Assembly: GCA_963758945.1 (NCBI GenBank)
Contig: CAVWXY010000006.1
Location: 682,001-746,000, forward strand
Origin: VAZQ01 sp963758945
GTDB taxonomy: Bacteria; Pseudomonadota; Alphaproteobacteria; Rhizobiales; Xanthobacteraceae
Reading direction: 5' to 3'
Length of the DNA stretch: 64,000 nt
Under the pieces are notes generated by a model. It was not told where the DNA came from. It made no database searches and was given only the letters and a program-made list of their open reading frames with translations. A program made the position numbers and the translations under genes. Below are positions 43,551-52,489 of the stretch, one piece after another. Every line of letters starts with the position of its first letter. The stretch's first letter is position 1.

Positions 43551-44903
43551 TTAGAACACAGCCTTGATGGCGGCGGCGACCGCGAAAGCCTCCGCATCGC
43601 CGTCGACGAACCCGGTCACCTGCAGGCCGAGCGGCAGGCCCTCGTCCGCCAGCACCGGCAGCGAGATCGCGGGAATGCCGAGCAGGGAGGCATGCACGGT
43701 GCAAGCGGGATCGCCGGTCGATTCGAGGCCCATGGGCGCGGCGGCAGGGGCGGCGAGGCTCACGCAGGCATCGCACTCCGCGGCAAGCTCGGCGTAAAGC
43801 GACCTCGCCTGGGCGCGTTGCGCCAGGTCGCGGCGGTAGTCGTCGAGGCTCATGGCCTCGGCCACGGCAAGGCGGGCGAGCATCACGCGGCTCACCTTGC
43901 TGGCGTCGCGCTCGCGGTAGGTGTTCAGCGGCCAGCGCGATTCCCAGCCGTTGATGCGCATCGAGAGCGGACGCGCTTGCGCGATCGCGGCCTCGACGGC
44001 GGCGACCTTGGCGTGGGACTGCGGCGCCAGCACCTCGATCCCCGCCGTCTTGATCCGCGCCAGCGCGTCGCCCATGGCCGCTCTGGCGCCCGCCGAAGCG
44101 GCGGCCCAGCCCGCGGTCTCGAGGAAAGCGACGCGGCGCGGCTTCTTCGCCGCCGGCGCGCTCGCGGGACCGAACAGGCCGGGATAGCCGGGGTCGCCGC
44201 CCGCGCGCGCCGCGATCTCGTAGGCGACCTGCCAGGCGTCCTCCAACGTCGAAGCCAGGACACCGGTCGCGCTCTGGCTCAGTCCGTCATAGCTGCCACC
44301 GCGATTGAGCGCGCCGACCGTGACCTTGAAGCCGATGCAGCCGCAATAGCTCGCCGGACGGATGGTCGAGCCGATCACCTGCGTGCCGAGCGCGGCGCTC
44401 AGCATTCCCGAAGCGACGGCGGCGGCCGAGCCGCTGCTCGATCCGCCTGGCGTGCGCCGCAGGTCGTGCGGGTTGCGCGTGCCCCGCGGCTCGGTGGCCG
44501 CAAATTCGGTGGTGACGGTCTTGCCCACGATGACGGCGCCGGCTTCGCGCAGCGCGGCGACGCTCGCGCCGTCGCGTTCAGAGCGGAAGCCGGCGAACAG
44601 CGGCGAGCCGTTCTCCGTCGGCATGTCGATGGTCTCGATGATGTCCTTGATGCCGACCGGCATGCCGTCGATCTTCGACAGCGTACGGCCCGCGCGCCAG
44701 CGTGCGGTCGCACGGTCGGCGGCGGCGCGCGCGCCGTCGAGGTTGAGATTGACGAAGGCGCCGATCTTCGGCTCGAGCGCGGCGAGATCGGCCAGGCAGC
44801 GCTCGAGGAAGTCGCGCGGGGTGTCGGCGCCGCTCGCAAAGCGCGGCGTCGCCGCAAGATACGGCTTGGTCGAAAGCTTGGTCGTCGTGTCCGGCGCCGG
44901 CAT
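43551..44903 (-). CDS. Amidase-signature-family hydrolase
   Basis: A 450-residue amidase. The triad is Lys in GMPVGIKDIIE (about residue 84), cis-Ser in PGGSSSGSAAAVAS (about 160) and nucleophile Ser in GTQVIGSTIRPAS (about 184). The start at 44903 lies seven bases after GGAGGG; an ATG at 44909 is also possible. It is similar in layout to the amidase at 19810 (both have SxxRPASYCG/AAYCG after the nucleophile), suggesting paralogues. It follows the cupin gene by 29 bases and precedes the binding protein by 89. Substrate unknown. Confidence 0.92.
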   Translation of the reverse strand: MPAPDTTTKLSTKPYLAATPRFASGADTPRDFLERCLADLAALEPKIGAFVNLNLDGARAAADRATARWRAGRTLSKIDGMPVGIKDIIETIDMPTENGSPLFAGFRSERDGASVAALREAGAVIVGKTVTTEFAATEPRGTRNPHDLRRTPGGSSSGSAAAVASGMLSAALGTQVIGSTIRPASYCGCIGFKVTVGALNRGGSYDGLSQSATGVLASTLEDAWQVAYEIAARAGGDPGYPGLFGPASAPAAKKPRRVAFLETAGWAAASAGARAAMGDALARIKTAGIEVLAPQSHAKVAAVEAAIAQARPLSMRINGWESRWPLNTYRERDASKVSRVMLARLAVAEAMSLDDYRRDLAQRAQARSLYAELAAECDACVSLAAPAAAPMGLESTGDPACTVHASLLGIPAISLPVLADEGLPLGLQVTGFVDGDAEAFAVAAAIKAVF

Positions 44904-44932
44904 GGTCATTCCCTCCACAAATCGGCCAGGCG

Positions 44933-45319
44933 CTACTTCTTGCTCTCGTCGTAATAGTGGATTTCGTACAGCATGCAGCCGCGCTCCGACTTGAACGGGC
45001 CGTGATGGACGCCCGGCGGCCGGCAGGCATAAGTCGGGGCGTCGAACGCCTCGCCACCCTCGCCCCGCGCATCGTTGCCGACAATGAGGTCGCCGGAGAC
45101 GAGATAGACCTCTTCCCAATGGTCGTGCACGAACGGCGCGGTGGTGTAGACGCCGGGATCGAAGCGCAACAGCCGCGTGCGGCTTCCCATTTTGCGATCC
45201 TCGTCGAGGTCGCTCGCCAGGATCTTCTGCTTGATGCCGGCGGGATAGCCGGGCGGCGTGGCCCAGCCGGTATTCATGTCCACGCGGGTGAATTCGAGAT
45301 GCGGCTTGTTCATCGGCAT
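44933..45319 (-). CDS. Cupin-domain protein
   Basis: A 128-residue single-domain cupin. The first motif is PGVYTTAPFVHDHWEEVYLV with HxH and Glu as metal ligands (about residues 64-72); the second motif is PPGVHHGPFKSERG (about 100-113). It may be a dioxygenase, isomerase or decarboxylase of a small acid, or a regulatory cupin. GGAG is eight bases before the ATG at 45319. It lies between the DUF2848 and amidase genes on one strand with short spacers, so it is part of the same catabolic unit. Confidence 0.85.
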   Translation of the reverse strand: MPMNKPHLEFTRVDMNTGWATPPGYPAGIKQKILASDLDEDRKMGSRTRLLRFDPGVYTTAPFVHDHWEEVYLVSGDLIVGNDARGEGGEAFDAPTYACRPPGVHHGPFKSERGCMLYEIHYYDESKK

Positions 45320-45343
45320 GGGCCTTCTCCGGCGGTTGGTGCA

Positions 45344-46063
45344 TCATCCCAGATTGGGCAGGGTTTGGACCCGATAGGCGTGTGCGATCTTGCGGCCGAG
45401 CACGGGGTCTTCCAGCTCGAAGGCGAATTCGCGGGTGGGCCGCACGCCGCCATGGGCGGCGAGCGTGCCGCAGAACATCAGCGTACCCTCGCGCAAGCCG
45501 CCGTCGCCGCCATGGCGGAAAATCAGCGCGCGCGGGTCCATCATCGCTGCGACGGTGCCCTCCTGGTAGAGCCCACGCTCGCCGCCGTCGACCACGTACG
45601 CGCGTAAGAGCAGGCGGTCCCAGTGCGGAGCGACGTCGTCGTAGGCCCAGAACGCGGGAGCGATCGGTTTCTCGCACATCTGCTTGGAGACCGTCACCCC
45701 GTATTTCTCCACCTCGCGGTCGGTGTGGTCGGAGCCGGTTCCCACCCAAAGCTTGCCGGCGTGCTGCAGCAGCACGAACTCCACTTCGCCGCCGGAGCTT
45801 TCGCCCACCGCCTCGATCGTATCGTCGGTGGTCATCCGCGCCGCCGACACGCGATAGAAGATCGGCGTCGTCGCCGGCCGCTTCACGCCCAGCGCCTCGA
45901 GCTCGCGGATGTGCTTCTCGACGGCGGCGGGATCTCGTCCGGTCCAGCCGGCAACCACGGCCTGCACGATCGCGACATCGACGGACCGCGGGCTCGACTT
46001 GTCATGTAGCGTCAGCGAGAGAATGCGCGGTGACACGACGGGTCCGGCATTGGGTCGGGACAT
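45344..46063 (-). CDS. DUF2848 family protein (fumarylacetoacetase-like fold)
   Basis: A 239-residue DUF2848 protein, distantly related to fumarylacetoacetate hydrolase-fold enzymes. Start at 46063 (MSRPNAGPVVSPRILSLTL). The conserved parts are VVAGWTGRDPAAVEKHIRELEALG, split after Thr, then PIFYRVS, VGTGSDHTDREVEKYGV and KQMCEKPIAPAFWAYDDV. The reaction is not established for the family; its members often stand near amidases and cupins, as here. The promoter region is shared with the divergent amidase at 46199 and carries a near-perfect palindrome. Confidence 0.82.
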   Translation of the reverse strand: MSRPNAGPVVSPRILSLTLHDKSSPRSVDVAIVQAVVAGWTGRDPAAVEKHIRELEALGVKRPATTPIFYRVSAARMTTDDTIEAVGESSGGEVEFVLLQHAGKLWVGTGSDHTDREVEKYGVTVSKQMCEKPIAPAFWAYDDVAPHWDRLLLRAYVVDGGERGLYQEGTVAAMMDPRALIFRHGGDGGLREGTLMFCGTLAAHGGVRPTREFAFELEDPVLGRKIAHAYRVQTLPNLG

Positions 46064-46124
46064 CGGGGATCGGAAGCACTTGCACGAGCCGCCCGGCACC
46101 GAAAGATGCTCGCTCGAGGTTGAT

Positions 46125-46137
46125 ATGTCATTGACAT
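46125..46137. promoter_or_regulatory. Operator-like palindrome ATGTCATTGACAT
   Basis: A 13-bp palindrome (ATGTCA-T-TGACAT) in the 135-bp divergent space between the DUF2848 gene (start 46063) and the amidase (46199). A TTGACA box overlaps it. It is well placed to bind a dimeric regulator for both directions. Confidence 0.5.
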
Positions 46138-46198
46138 GGTCATTTCAACTCCGCGAGATGACCGAACCAGAGGGGAGGGGCGACATCTCGCCGGCACC

Positions 46199-47545
46199 AT
46201 GCCAACGCTTGTCCAACTTGCGACGGAACTCGCTGCCGGCGGCTCGAGCCGCGCCCTGATCGAGCAGTGCCTGGCACGGATCGCCGATCCCAGCGGGGAA
46301 GGCGCGCGGGTTTTTATCAAGGTCAACGCCGAGCATGCGCTCGCGGCGGCGGATTTCTACGACCGCCTGCGCGCCCGTCGAGCCGCGCCGTCGCCGTTCG
46401 CGGGCATCCCGGTCTCGATCAAGGACCTGTTCGACATGGCCGGCGAAGTCACCACCGCCGGCTCGCGTGTGCTGCAGGACGTCGAGCCCGCCGCGCATGA
46501 CGCGCCCTGCGTGGCACGGCTGCGGGCGGCCGGCTTCGTTCCGATCGGGCGCACCAACATGACCGAGTTCGCCTTCTCCGGGCTCGGGATCAATCCGCAC
46601 TACGGCACGCCGCTCAACCCCTACGACCGCAAGGGGGAGCGCATCCCCGGCGGCTCGTCGTCCGGCGCCGCGGTCTCGGTGACCGACGCCATGGCGTTCG
46701 GCGCGCTCGGCACCGATACCGGCGGCTCCTGCCGCATTCCCGCGGCGCTGTGCGGCATCGTCGGGTTCAAGCCGACCGCTTATCGCGTGCCGACCGCGGG
46801 CGCGTTCCCGCTCTCGCCCTCGCTCGACTCGGTCGGCCCGCTGGCGGCGACGGTGGCATGCTGCGCGGTGCTCGACGCCGTTCTCGCCGGCGAGCCGGTG
46901 GCGGCGCTGGCGCCGTTCCCCCTCGCCGGGCTGCGCCTGGCGGTGCCGCAGACCACCGTGCTCGAGGGCCTCGAGCCGGCGGTGGCGCGCGCTTTCGACT
47001 CCGCGCTCGCCGCGCTGCGCCGGGCGGGCGCGCGCATCGCCGATATCCAGTTGCGCGAGCTCTCGGAGCTGCCGCAGATCAATGCCAAGGGCGGGTTTGC
47101 CGCGGCGGAGGCCTATGCGATCCACCGTTCACTGATCGCGAAAGGCAGGCAAATGTACGATCCGCACGTGCTCAGCCGCATCCTGCGCGGGCAGGAGCAG
47201 GATGCCGCGGACTATATCGACCTCCTTGCCGCGCGTGCGGACTTCATCGGTCGGGTCGACGCCGTCACGGCCCCCTACGATGTCTTGCTGATGCCGACCA
47301 CGCCGGTTACGGCGCCCGGCATCGCCGATCTTGCGGCGGATGACAGCTACCGCAAGGTCAATTTCCTGGTGCTGCGCAACCCCGCGATCGTGAATTTCCT
47401 CGATCGGTGCTCGATTTCGCTGCCGTGCCACCGTGCCGGCGACGCGCCGGTCGGCCTCATGCTGGTGGGCGAGCACGGCGCCGACCGCCGCCTGCTCGCG
47501 ACCGCCGCCGCGATCGAGCAGGTGGTGTCGCCGCGCGTCGCATAG
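46199..47545 (+). CDS. Amidase-signature-family hydrolase
   Basis: A 448-residue amidase. Lys is in GIPVSIKDLFDM (about residue 72), cis-Ser in IPGGSSSGAAVSV (about 152) and nucleophile Ser in GTDTGGSCRIPAAL (about 176). Start at 46199 (MPTLVQLATELAAGG) is the family-like N-terminus; ATG 46136 is possible but lies in the palindromic promoter region. The sequence (TDTGGS, FKPT) is closer to the GatA/aryl-acylamidase branch than the other two amidases of this window. It is divergent from the DUF2848-cupin-amidase set. Substrate unknown. Confidence 0.92.
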   Translation: MPTLVQLATELAAGGSSRALIEQCLARIADPSGEGARVFIKVNAEHALAAADFYDRLRARRAAPSPFAGIPVSIKDLFDMAGEVTTAGSRVLQDVEPAAHDAPCVARLRAAGFVPIGRTNMTEFAFSGLGINPHYGTPLNPYDRKGERIPGGSSSGAAVSVTDAMAFGALGTDTGGSCRIPAALCGIVGFKPTAYRVPTAGAFPLSPSLDSVGPLAATVACCAVLDAVLAGEPVAALAPFPLAGLRLAVPQTTVLEGLEPAVARAFDSALAALRRAGARIADIQLRELSELPQINAKGGFAAAEAYAIHRSLIAKGRQMYDPHVLSRILRGQEQDAADYIDLLAARADFIGRVDAVTAPYDVLLMPTTPVTAPGIADLAADDSYRKVNFLVLRNPAIVNFLDRCSISLPCHRAGDAPVGLMLVGEHGADRRLLATAAAIEQVVSPRVA

Positions 47546-47719
47546 CGGGGTCGCTGCGATCACTAAGGTGGTCGCGTGCTCGTGTGCTCGTGAGGCACCA
47601 TGATGCTGGTCGGGAGTCCTGTTTCGAATTATAGTCATTTGCAGGAAGGCACAATCACTGCAGCGGCGGTTGTTGTTGCACCGCGCAGACTGCGAGCTTT
47701 CTCAAGGGGAAATGCCAAC

Positions 47720-47744
47720 GGCGCCCGCGCCACGAGCGGGCGCC
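47720..47744 (+). other. Hairpin just upstream of the coxM ribosome-binding site
   Basis: GGCGCCCGC and GCGGGCGCC (9-bp perfect arms) with a 7-base loop end three to four bases before GGGAGG of coxM. Such a stem could limit or tune coxM translation, or be the remnant of a terminator for the amidase gene. The gap 47546-47758 otherwise holds an AT-rich stretch near 47625-47660. Confidence 0.45.
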
Positions 47745-47758
47745 CTGGGAGGATGCCC

Positions 47759-48628
47759 GTGATACCTGGCGCTTTCGAATATCACCGCCCGCAATCGCTC
47801 GGCGAGGCGGTCGCGCTCCTTGCCGGCCTCGGCGAGGAAGCGAGGCCGCTCGGCGGCGGGCATAGCCTGATCCCGATGATGAAGCTCCGGCTCGCCGCGC
47901 CGGGACATCTCGTCGATCTCGCCGCCATTCGCGACCTCAAGGGGATCCGTGCCGAGGGCACCGACATCGTCGTCGGAGCGATGACGACGCAGCACCAGAT
48001 CGTCGCATCCGAGTTGCTTGCCGGCCAAATCCCGATCCTGCGCGCGACGTCGCTGCTGATCGCCGACCCGCAGGTGCGGTATCTCGGCACCATCGGCGGC
48101 AATGTCGCAAACGGCGATCCCGGCAACGACATGCCCGCCGTCATGCTGTGCCTCGGCGCCACCTACCACCTCGTCGGCAAGTCGGGCGAGCGCCGCGTGC
48201 CGGCGCGCGAGTTCTACCAGGGTGCCTTTCTCACCGCCCTCCAACCGGGCGAAATCCTCACCGCGGTCCGCATTCCGGTTCCTCCGTCCGGCCACGGCGC
48301 CGCCTACGAGAAGCTCAAACGCAAGGTCGGCGACTACGCCACGGCCGCCGCCGCGGTGGTCCTGACCGTGCGTGGCGGCACCGTCGCCACCTGCTCGATC
48401 GGTCTGACCAATGTCGCCGAGACGCCGCTCTGGGCCGAGGAGGCGGCGCGGATCCTGGTCGGCTCCTCGCTCGATGCTCCGACCGTGAAGCGAGCGGTGA
48501 CGGCGGCCGAGGCGATCACCGCGCCCGCGGCCGACACGCGCGGACCGGTCCAATATCGCACCAAGATGGCCGGCGTGATGCTGGCGCGGGCGCTCGCCCG
48601 CGCGCGCGAACGCGCCCGCGACGCCTGA
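47759..48628 (+). CDS. coxM: CO dehydrogenase medium subunit (FAD)
   Basis: A 289-residue FAD subunit of aerobic CO dehydrogenase. The GTG at 47759 is preferred to the ATG at 47753: GGGAGG (47747-47752) is at proper distance and the protein then begins M/V-IPGAFEYHRPQSLGEA, the standard CoxM start, at almost the length of the Oligotropha protein. FAD motifs are PLGGGHSLIPMMKLR and TIGGNVANGDPGNDMPA (the CoxM type, in place of the L-x-D-P-A-A form of other hydroxylases). First gene of the M-S-L-D-E series; coxS follows after 16 bases. Confidence 0.95.
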   Translation: MIPGAFEYHRPQSLGEAVALLAGLGEEARPLGGGHSLIPMMKLRLAAPGHLVDLAAIRDLKGIRAEGTDIVVGAMTTQHQIVASELLAGQIPILRATSLLIADPQVRYLGTIGGNVANGDPGNDMPAVMLCLGATYHLVGKSGERRVPAREFYQGAFLTALQPGEILTAVRIPVPPSGHGAAYEKLKRKVGDYATAAAAVVLTVRGGTVATCSIGLTNVAETPLWAEEAARILVGSSLDAPTVKRAVTAAEAITAPAADTRGPVQYRTKMAGVMLARALARARERARDA

Positions 48629-48644
48629 GCTTGCGGAGAAAGCG

Positions 48645-49145
48645 ATGCCCAAAACCCGGATTTCCATGACCGTGAACGGCCAGGCGGTCGAGGCGCTGGT
48701 CGAGCCGCGCCTGTTGCTCGTCCATTTCCTGCGCGAAGAGCTCAACCTCACCGGCACGCATGTCGGCTGCGACACCACCCATTGCGGCGCCTGCACCGTT
48801 GATCTCGACGGCAAGTCGGTCAAATCCTGCACCATGTTCGCCGTCCAGGCCGACGGCGCCGAGGTGCGGACCATCGAAGGCATGGCCGCCGCGGATGGCA
48901 CCTTGCACGCCCTGCAGGAAGGCTTTCGCGAGATGCACGGCCTGCAGTGCGGGTTCTGCACGCCGGGAATGATCGTCCGCGCCTATCGGCTGCTGCACGA
49001 GAACAATAATCCGACCGAGGACGAAATCCGCTTCGGCATTTCCGGCAATCTCTGCCGTTGCACGGGATACCAGAACATCGTCAAGGCGATCCAATACGCC
49101 GCCGCCAAGCTCAACAGCACGGCTTTGCAGGAGGCCGCAGAATGA
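48645..49145 (+). CDS. coxS: CO dehydrogenase small subunit ([2Fe-2S])
   Basis: A 166-residue iron-sulfur subunit. The proximal plant-type cluster is GCDTTHCGACTVDLDG with C in KSC, and the second cluster uses HGLQCGFCTPGM and GNLCRCTGYQN. Start ATG 48645 gives MPKTRISMTVNG. TTHCGAC is the CoxS version; the other small subunit of this window (27788) has EHGVCGAC. Its stop overlaps the coxL ATG (ATGA), so S and L are made together. Confidence 0.96.
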   Translation: MPKTRISMTVNGQAVEALVEPRLLLVHFLREELNLTGTHVGCDTTHCGACTVDLDGKSVKSCTMFAVQADGAEVRTIEGMAAADGTLHALQEGFREMHGLQCGFCTPGMIVRAYRLLHENNNPTEDEIRFGISGNLCRCTGYQNIVKAIQYAAAKLNSTALQEAAE

Positions 49146-51562
49146 CTGAAACGACCTTGACCAGCGAGCAGCGTGCCGAGCGCCTGCAAGGGATGGGCTG
49201 CAAGCGCAAGCGGGTTGAGGACATCCGCTTCGTGCAGGGCAAGGGCAGCTATGTCGACGATCTGAAGCTGCCCGGCATGCTCTACGGCGACTTCACGCGC
49301 TCGCCGCACGGCCATGCCCGCATCAAGCGCATCGACACGTCCAAGGCGAAGGCGGCTCCCGGCGTGCTCGCGGTGCTGACCGCGGCGGAGCTCAAGCCGC
49401 TCAACCTGCATTACATGCCCACGCTCGCCGGCGACGTGCAGGCGGTGCTGGCCGAGGACAAGGTGCTGTACCAGAACCAGGAGGTCGCCTTCGTCATTGC
49501 CAACGACCGCTATTCGGCCGCCGACGCCGCCGATCTGGTCGAGGTCGAATACGAGGGGCTGCCGGTGATCGTCGATCCCTTCAAGTCGATGGCGCCGAAC
49601 GCGCCCGTGCTGCGCGAGGACCTCAAGGACAAGACCGACGGCGCGCACGGCAAACGCAAGCACCACAACCACATCTTCAACTGGCAGATGGGGGACAAGG
49701 AGGCTACCGATGCGGCCTTCAACAACGCCGAGGTGACCGTCAAGGAGCTGATCTCCTATCAGCGCGTGCATCCCTGTCCGCTCGAGACCTGCCAGTGCGT
49801 CGCCTCCTTCGACAAGATCAAGGGCGAGCTCACGGTGTGGGGAACGTTCCAGGCGCCGCACGTCATCCGCACCGTGGCCTCGCTCATTTCCAAGATCCCC
49901 GAGCACAAGATCCACGTGATCTCTCCCGACATCGGTGGCGGCTTCGGCAACAAGGTCGGCGCCTATTCCGGCTACATCTGCGCCATCGTCGCCTCGATCG
50001 TGACCGGCAGGCCGGTGAAATGGGTCGAGGACCGCATCGAAAACCTGTCGACCACGGCGTTCGCGCGCGATTACCACATGACCGCCGAGATCGCGGCGAC
50101 GCGGGACGGCAAGGTCACCGCGCTGCGCGTCTATACCATCGCCGATCATGGCGCCTTCGACGCCTGCGCCGATCCCAGCAAGTGGCCGGCGGGCTTCTTC
50201 AATATCGTGACCGGGTCCTACGACTTCCCGGTCGCCCATGTCTCGGTCGACGGGGTCTATTCCAACAAGGCGCCGGGCGGCGTGGCCTATCGCTGCTCGT
50301 TCCGCGTCACCGAGGCCGCCTACTGCATCGAGCGCGCCATGGACATCATGGCGCAGAAGCTCGGGATGGACCCGGCCGAATTCCGCATGAAGAACCTGAT
50401 CCGGCGCGAGCAGTTTCCCTACACCTCGGCGCTGGGATGGGAATACGACTCGGGCGACTATCACACCGCGCTGCAGCGGGCGATGGAGGCGGTGGACTAC
50501 AAGAAGCTGCGCGCCGAGCAAAAGCAAAAGCAGGAGGCCTTCCGGCGCGGGGAGACGCGCGAGCTGATGGGCATCGGGGTGAGCTTCTTCACCGAGATCG
50601 TCGGCGCCGGGCCGTCGCGCAATTGCGACATCCTCGGCATCGCCATGTTCGATTCCTGCGAGATCCGCATTCATCCGACCGGAACCGCGATCGCGCGGCT
50701 CGGCACCAAGTCGCAGGGGCAGGGCCATGAGACCACCTACGCCCAGATCGTCGCGACCGAGCTCGGGCTCCCCGCCGACAACATCAGCGTAGAGGAAGGC
50801 AACACCGACACCGCGCCCTATGGGCTCGGCACCTACGGCTCGCGCTCGACGCCGGTCTCGGGCGCCGCCACCGCCATGGCCTGCCGCAAGATCAAGGCCA
50901 AGGCGCAGATGATCGCCGCGCATCTGCTCGAGGTGCACGACGACGACCTCGAATGGGACATCGACCGTTTCAGCGTGAAGGGCAATCCGGAGCGGTTCAA
51001 GACCATGACCGAGCTCGCTTGGGCCGCCTATCACGGCGTGCCGCCCGGGATGGAGCCCGGGCTCGAGGCGGTGAACTATTATGACCCGCCCAACATGACC
51101 TATCCGTTCGGCGCCTATATCTGCGTCGTCGACGTCGACGTCGATACCGGCGCGACCAAAGTCCGGCGCTTCTACGCCCTCGACGACTGCGGCACGCGCA
51201 TCAATCCGATGATCATCGAGGGCCAGATCCACGGCGGGCTGACCGAGGCGTTCGGCATCGCCATGGGCCAGGAGATCCGCTACGACGACACCGGCAATGT
51301 CGTGACCGCGTCGTTCATGGATTATTTCATGCCGACGGCGGTCGAGACGCCGAAATGGGAGACCGACTGGACCACGACGCCGTCACCGCACCACCCGATC
51401 GGCGCCAAGGGTGTCGGCGAGAGCCCGAATGTCGGCGGCGTGCCCTGCTTCGCCAACGCGGTCAACGACGCCTTCAAGTTCCTCGGCTCGACCCACATCC
51501 CGATGCCCCACGATCACTGGCGCACCTGGATGGCCGCGGACCAGCTCGGGCTGCACGGCTGA
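49142..51562 (+). CDS. coxL: Form I CO dehydrogenase large subunit (Mo-Cu)
   Basis: An 806-residue catalytic subunit. The diagnostic form I loop VAYRCSFRVTEA is present, with the Cu-binding Cys at residue 385 (codon at 50294). IGGGFGNKVGAYSGYI, KSQGQGHETT and the catalytic Glu in AKGVGESPNVGG complete the Mo-MCD site. It oxidises CO to CO2 at a [Cu-S-MoO2] centre and passes electrons through CoxS and CoxM to the respiratory chain. The ATG overlaps the coxS stop. It is the only one of four CoxL-family subunits in the window with this loop. Confidence in the CO assignment is high. Confidence 0.97.
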   Translation: MTETTLTSEQRAERLQGMGCKRKRVEDIRFVQGKGSYVDDLKLPGMLYGDFTRSPHGHARIKRIDTSKAKAAPGVLAVLTAAELKPLNLHYMPTLAGDVQAVLAEDKVLYQNQEVAFVIANDRYSAADAADLVEVEYEGLPVIVDPFKSMAPNAPVLREDLKDKTDGAHGKRKHHNHIFNWQMGDKEATDAAFNNAEVTVKELISYQRVHPCPLETCQCVASFDKIKGELTVWGTFQAPHVIRTVASLISKIPEHKIHVISPDIGGGFGNKVGAYSGYICAIVASIVTGRPVKWVEDRIENLSTTAFARDYHMTAEIAATRDGKVTALRVYTIADHGAFDACADPSKWPAGFFNIVTGSYDFPVAHVSVDGVYSNKAPGGVAYRCSFRVTEAAYCIERAMDIMAQKLGMDPAEFRMKNLIRREQFPYTSALGWEYDSGDYHTALQRAMEAVDYKKLRAEQKQKQEAFRRGETRELMGIGVSFFTEIVGAGPSRNCDILGIAMFDSCEIRIHPTGTAIARLGTKSQGQGHETTYAQIVATELGLPADNISVEEGNTDTAPYGLGTYGSRSTPVSGAATAMACRKIKAKAQMIAAHLLEVHDDDLEWDIDRFSVKGNPERFKTMTELAWAAYHGVPPGMEPGLEAVNYYDPPNMTYPFGAYICVVDVDVDTGATKVRRFYALDDCGTRINPMIIEGQIHGGLTEAFGIAMGQEIRYDDTGNVVTASFMDYFMPTAVETPKWETDWTTTPSPHHPIGAKGVGESPNVGGVPCFANAVNDAFKFLGSTHIPMPHDHWRTWMAADQLGLHG

Positions 51563-51594
51563 ACATCCGGCGGGACGCGCCTATATCACCCGTC

Positions 51595-52476
51595 ATGACC
51601 CCGAGCCGCGAGCAGATTTCCGACCGCCTCGCCGCCGTCGGCTATGTCGCCGATCGCGATATCGCCACCGCCCTGTGGCTCATGGACTATCTCAAGCGGC
51701 CGCTGCTGCTCGAAGGCGAAGCCGGCGTCGGCAAGACCGAGGTGGCCAAGGCGCTCGCCGCGGTGCACGCCGCCGAGCTGATCCGCCTGCAGTGCTACGA
51801 GGGACTCGATCAGAACGCGGCGCTTTACGAGTGGAACTACCAGCGGCAGCTGCTCGCCATCAAGGCGCGCGAAGGCGCCGGCGAGAACGCCGATGCCATC
51901 GAGGAGCACATCTTCTCGGAGAAGTATCTGCTCGAGCGCCCGTTGCTCGCCGCCATCCGGCGGATAACGCCCCCGGTGCTGCTGGTCGACGAGGTCGATC
52001 GCGCCGACGAGGAGTTCGAGGCCTTCCTGCTCGAGCTTCTCTCCGATTTCCAGGTCAGCGTGCCCGAGCTCGGCACGATCCAGGCGGTGTCGATTCCCCG
52101 CGTCGTGCTCACCTCGAACGGCACGCGCGAGCTGTCCGATGCGCTGCGCCGGCGCTGCCTCTACCACTACGTCGATTTTCCCGACGTCGACCGCGAAGCA
52201 AAGATCATTCTTGCCCGGCTGCCGGACGTCGATGCCGGCTTGGCGCTGCAGGTCGCACGGATGGTCGCGGCGGTGCGCAAGGAAGACCTGCACAAGGTGC
52301 CCGGCGTCGCGGAGACGCTCGACTGGGCGGCCACGCTCGCCGGGCTCGGCGTCCACGATTTGCGACAGTCGCCTGAGGCCGTGCACGAGACCATGATCTG
52401 CCTGATCAAGACCCATGAAGATCGCGCCCGGCTTCCTCGCGAGGTGACCGACCGGCTTCTGGGCAAGGTTGCGTGA
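51595..52476 (+). CDS. coxD: CoxD, AAA+ ATPase for CO dehydrogenase maturation
   Basis: A 293-residue MoxR-type AAA+ ATPase. Start ATG 51595 (MTPSREQISDRLAAVGYV). Walker A is EGEAGVGKTEVAKAL (about residues 39-53), Walker B is PVLLVDEVDRADEEFEAF, sensor 1 is VVLTSNGTREL and the arginine finger lies in LRRRCLYHYVDFP. In Oligotropha CoxD acts in assembly of the Cu-S-Mo centre. It overlaps no gene but ends 13 bases before the coxE start. MoxR/VWA pairs generally work together. Confidence 0.94.
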   Translation: MTPSREQISDRLAAVGYVADRDIATALWLMDYLKRPLLLEGEAGVGKTEVAKALAAVHAAELIRLQCYEGLDQNAALYEWNYQRQLLAIKAREGAGENADAIEEHIFSEKYLLERPLLAAIRRITPPVLLVDEVDRADEEFEAFLLELLSDFQVSVPELGTIQAVSIPRVVLTSNGTRELSDALRRRCLYHYVDFPDVDREAKIILARLPDVDAGLALQVARMVAAVRKEDLHKVPGVAETLDWAATLAGLGVHDLRQSPEAVHETMICLIKTHEDRARLPREVTDRLLGKVA

Positions 52477-52489
52477 GGGGAGTTTCCCG

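Noticed and set aside
43551..45749. A 732-codon amidase with a long N-terminal extension
   Set aside because: The extension is antisense-like low-complexity sequence that covers the cupin gene in another frame; the amidase starts with its own ribosome-binding site at 44903-44909.
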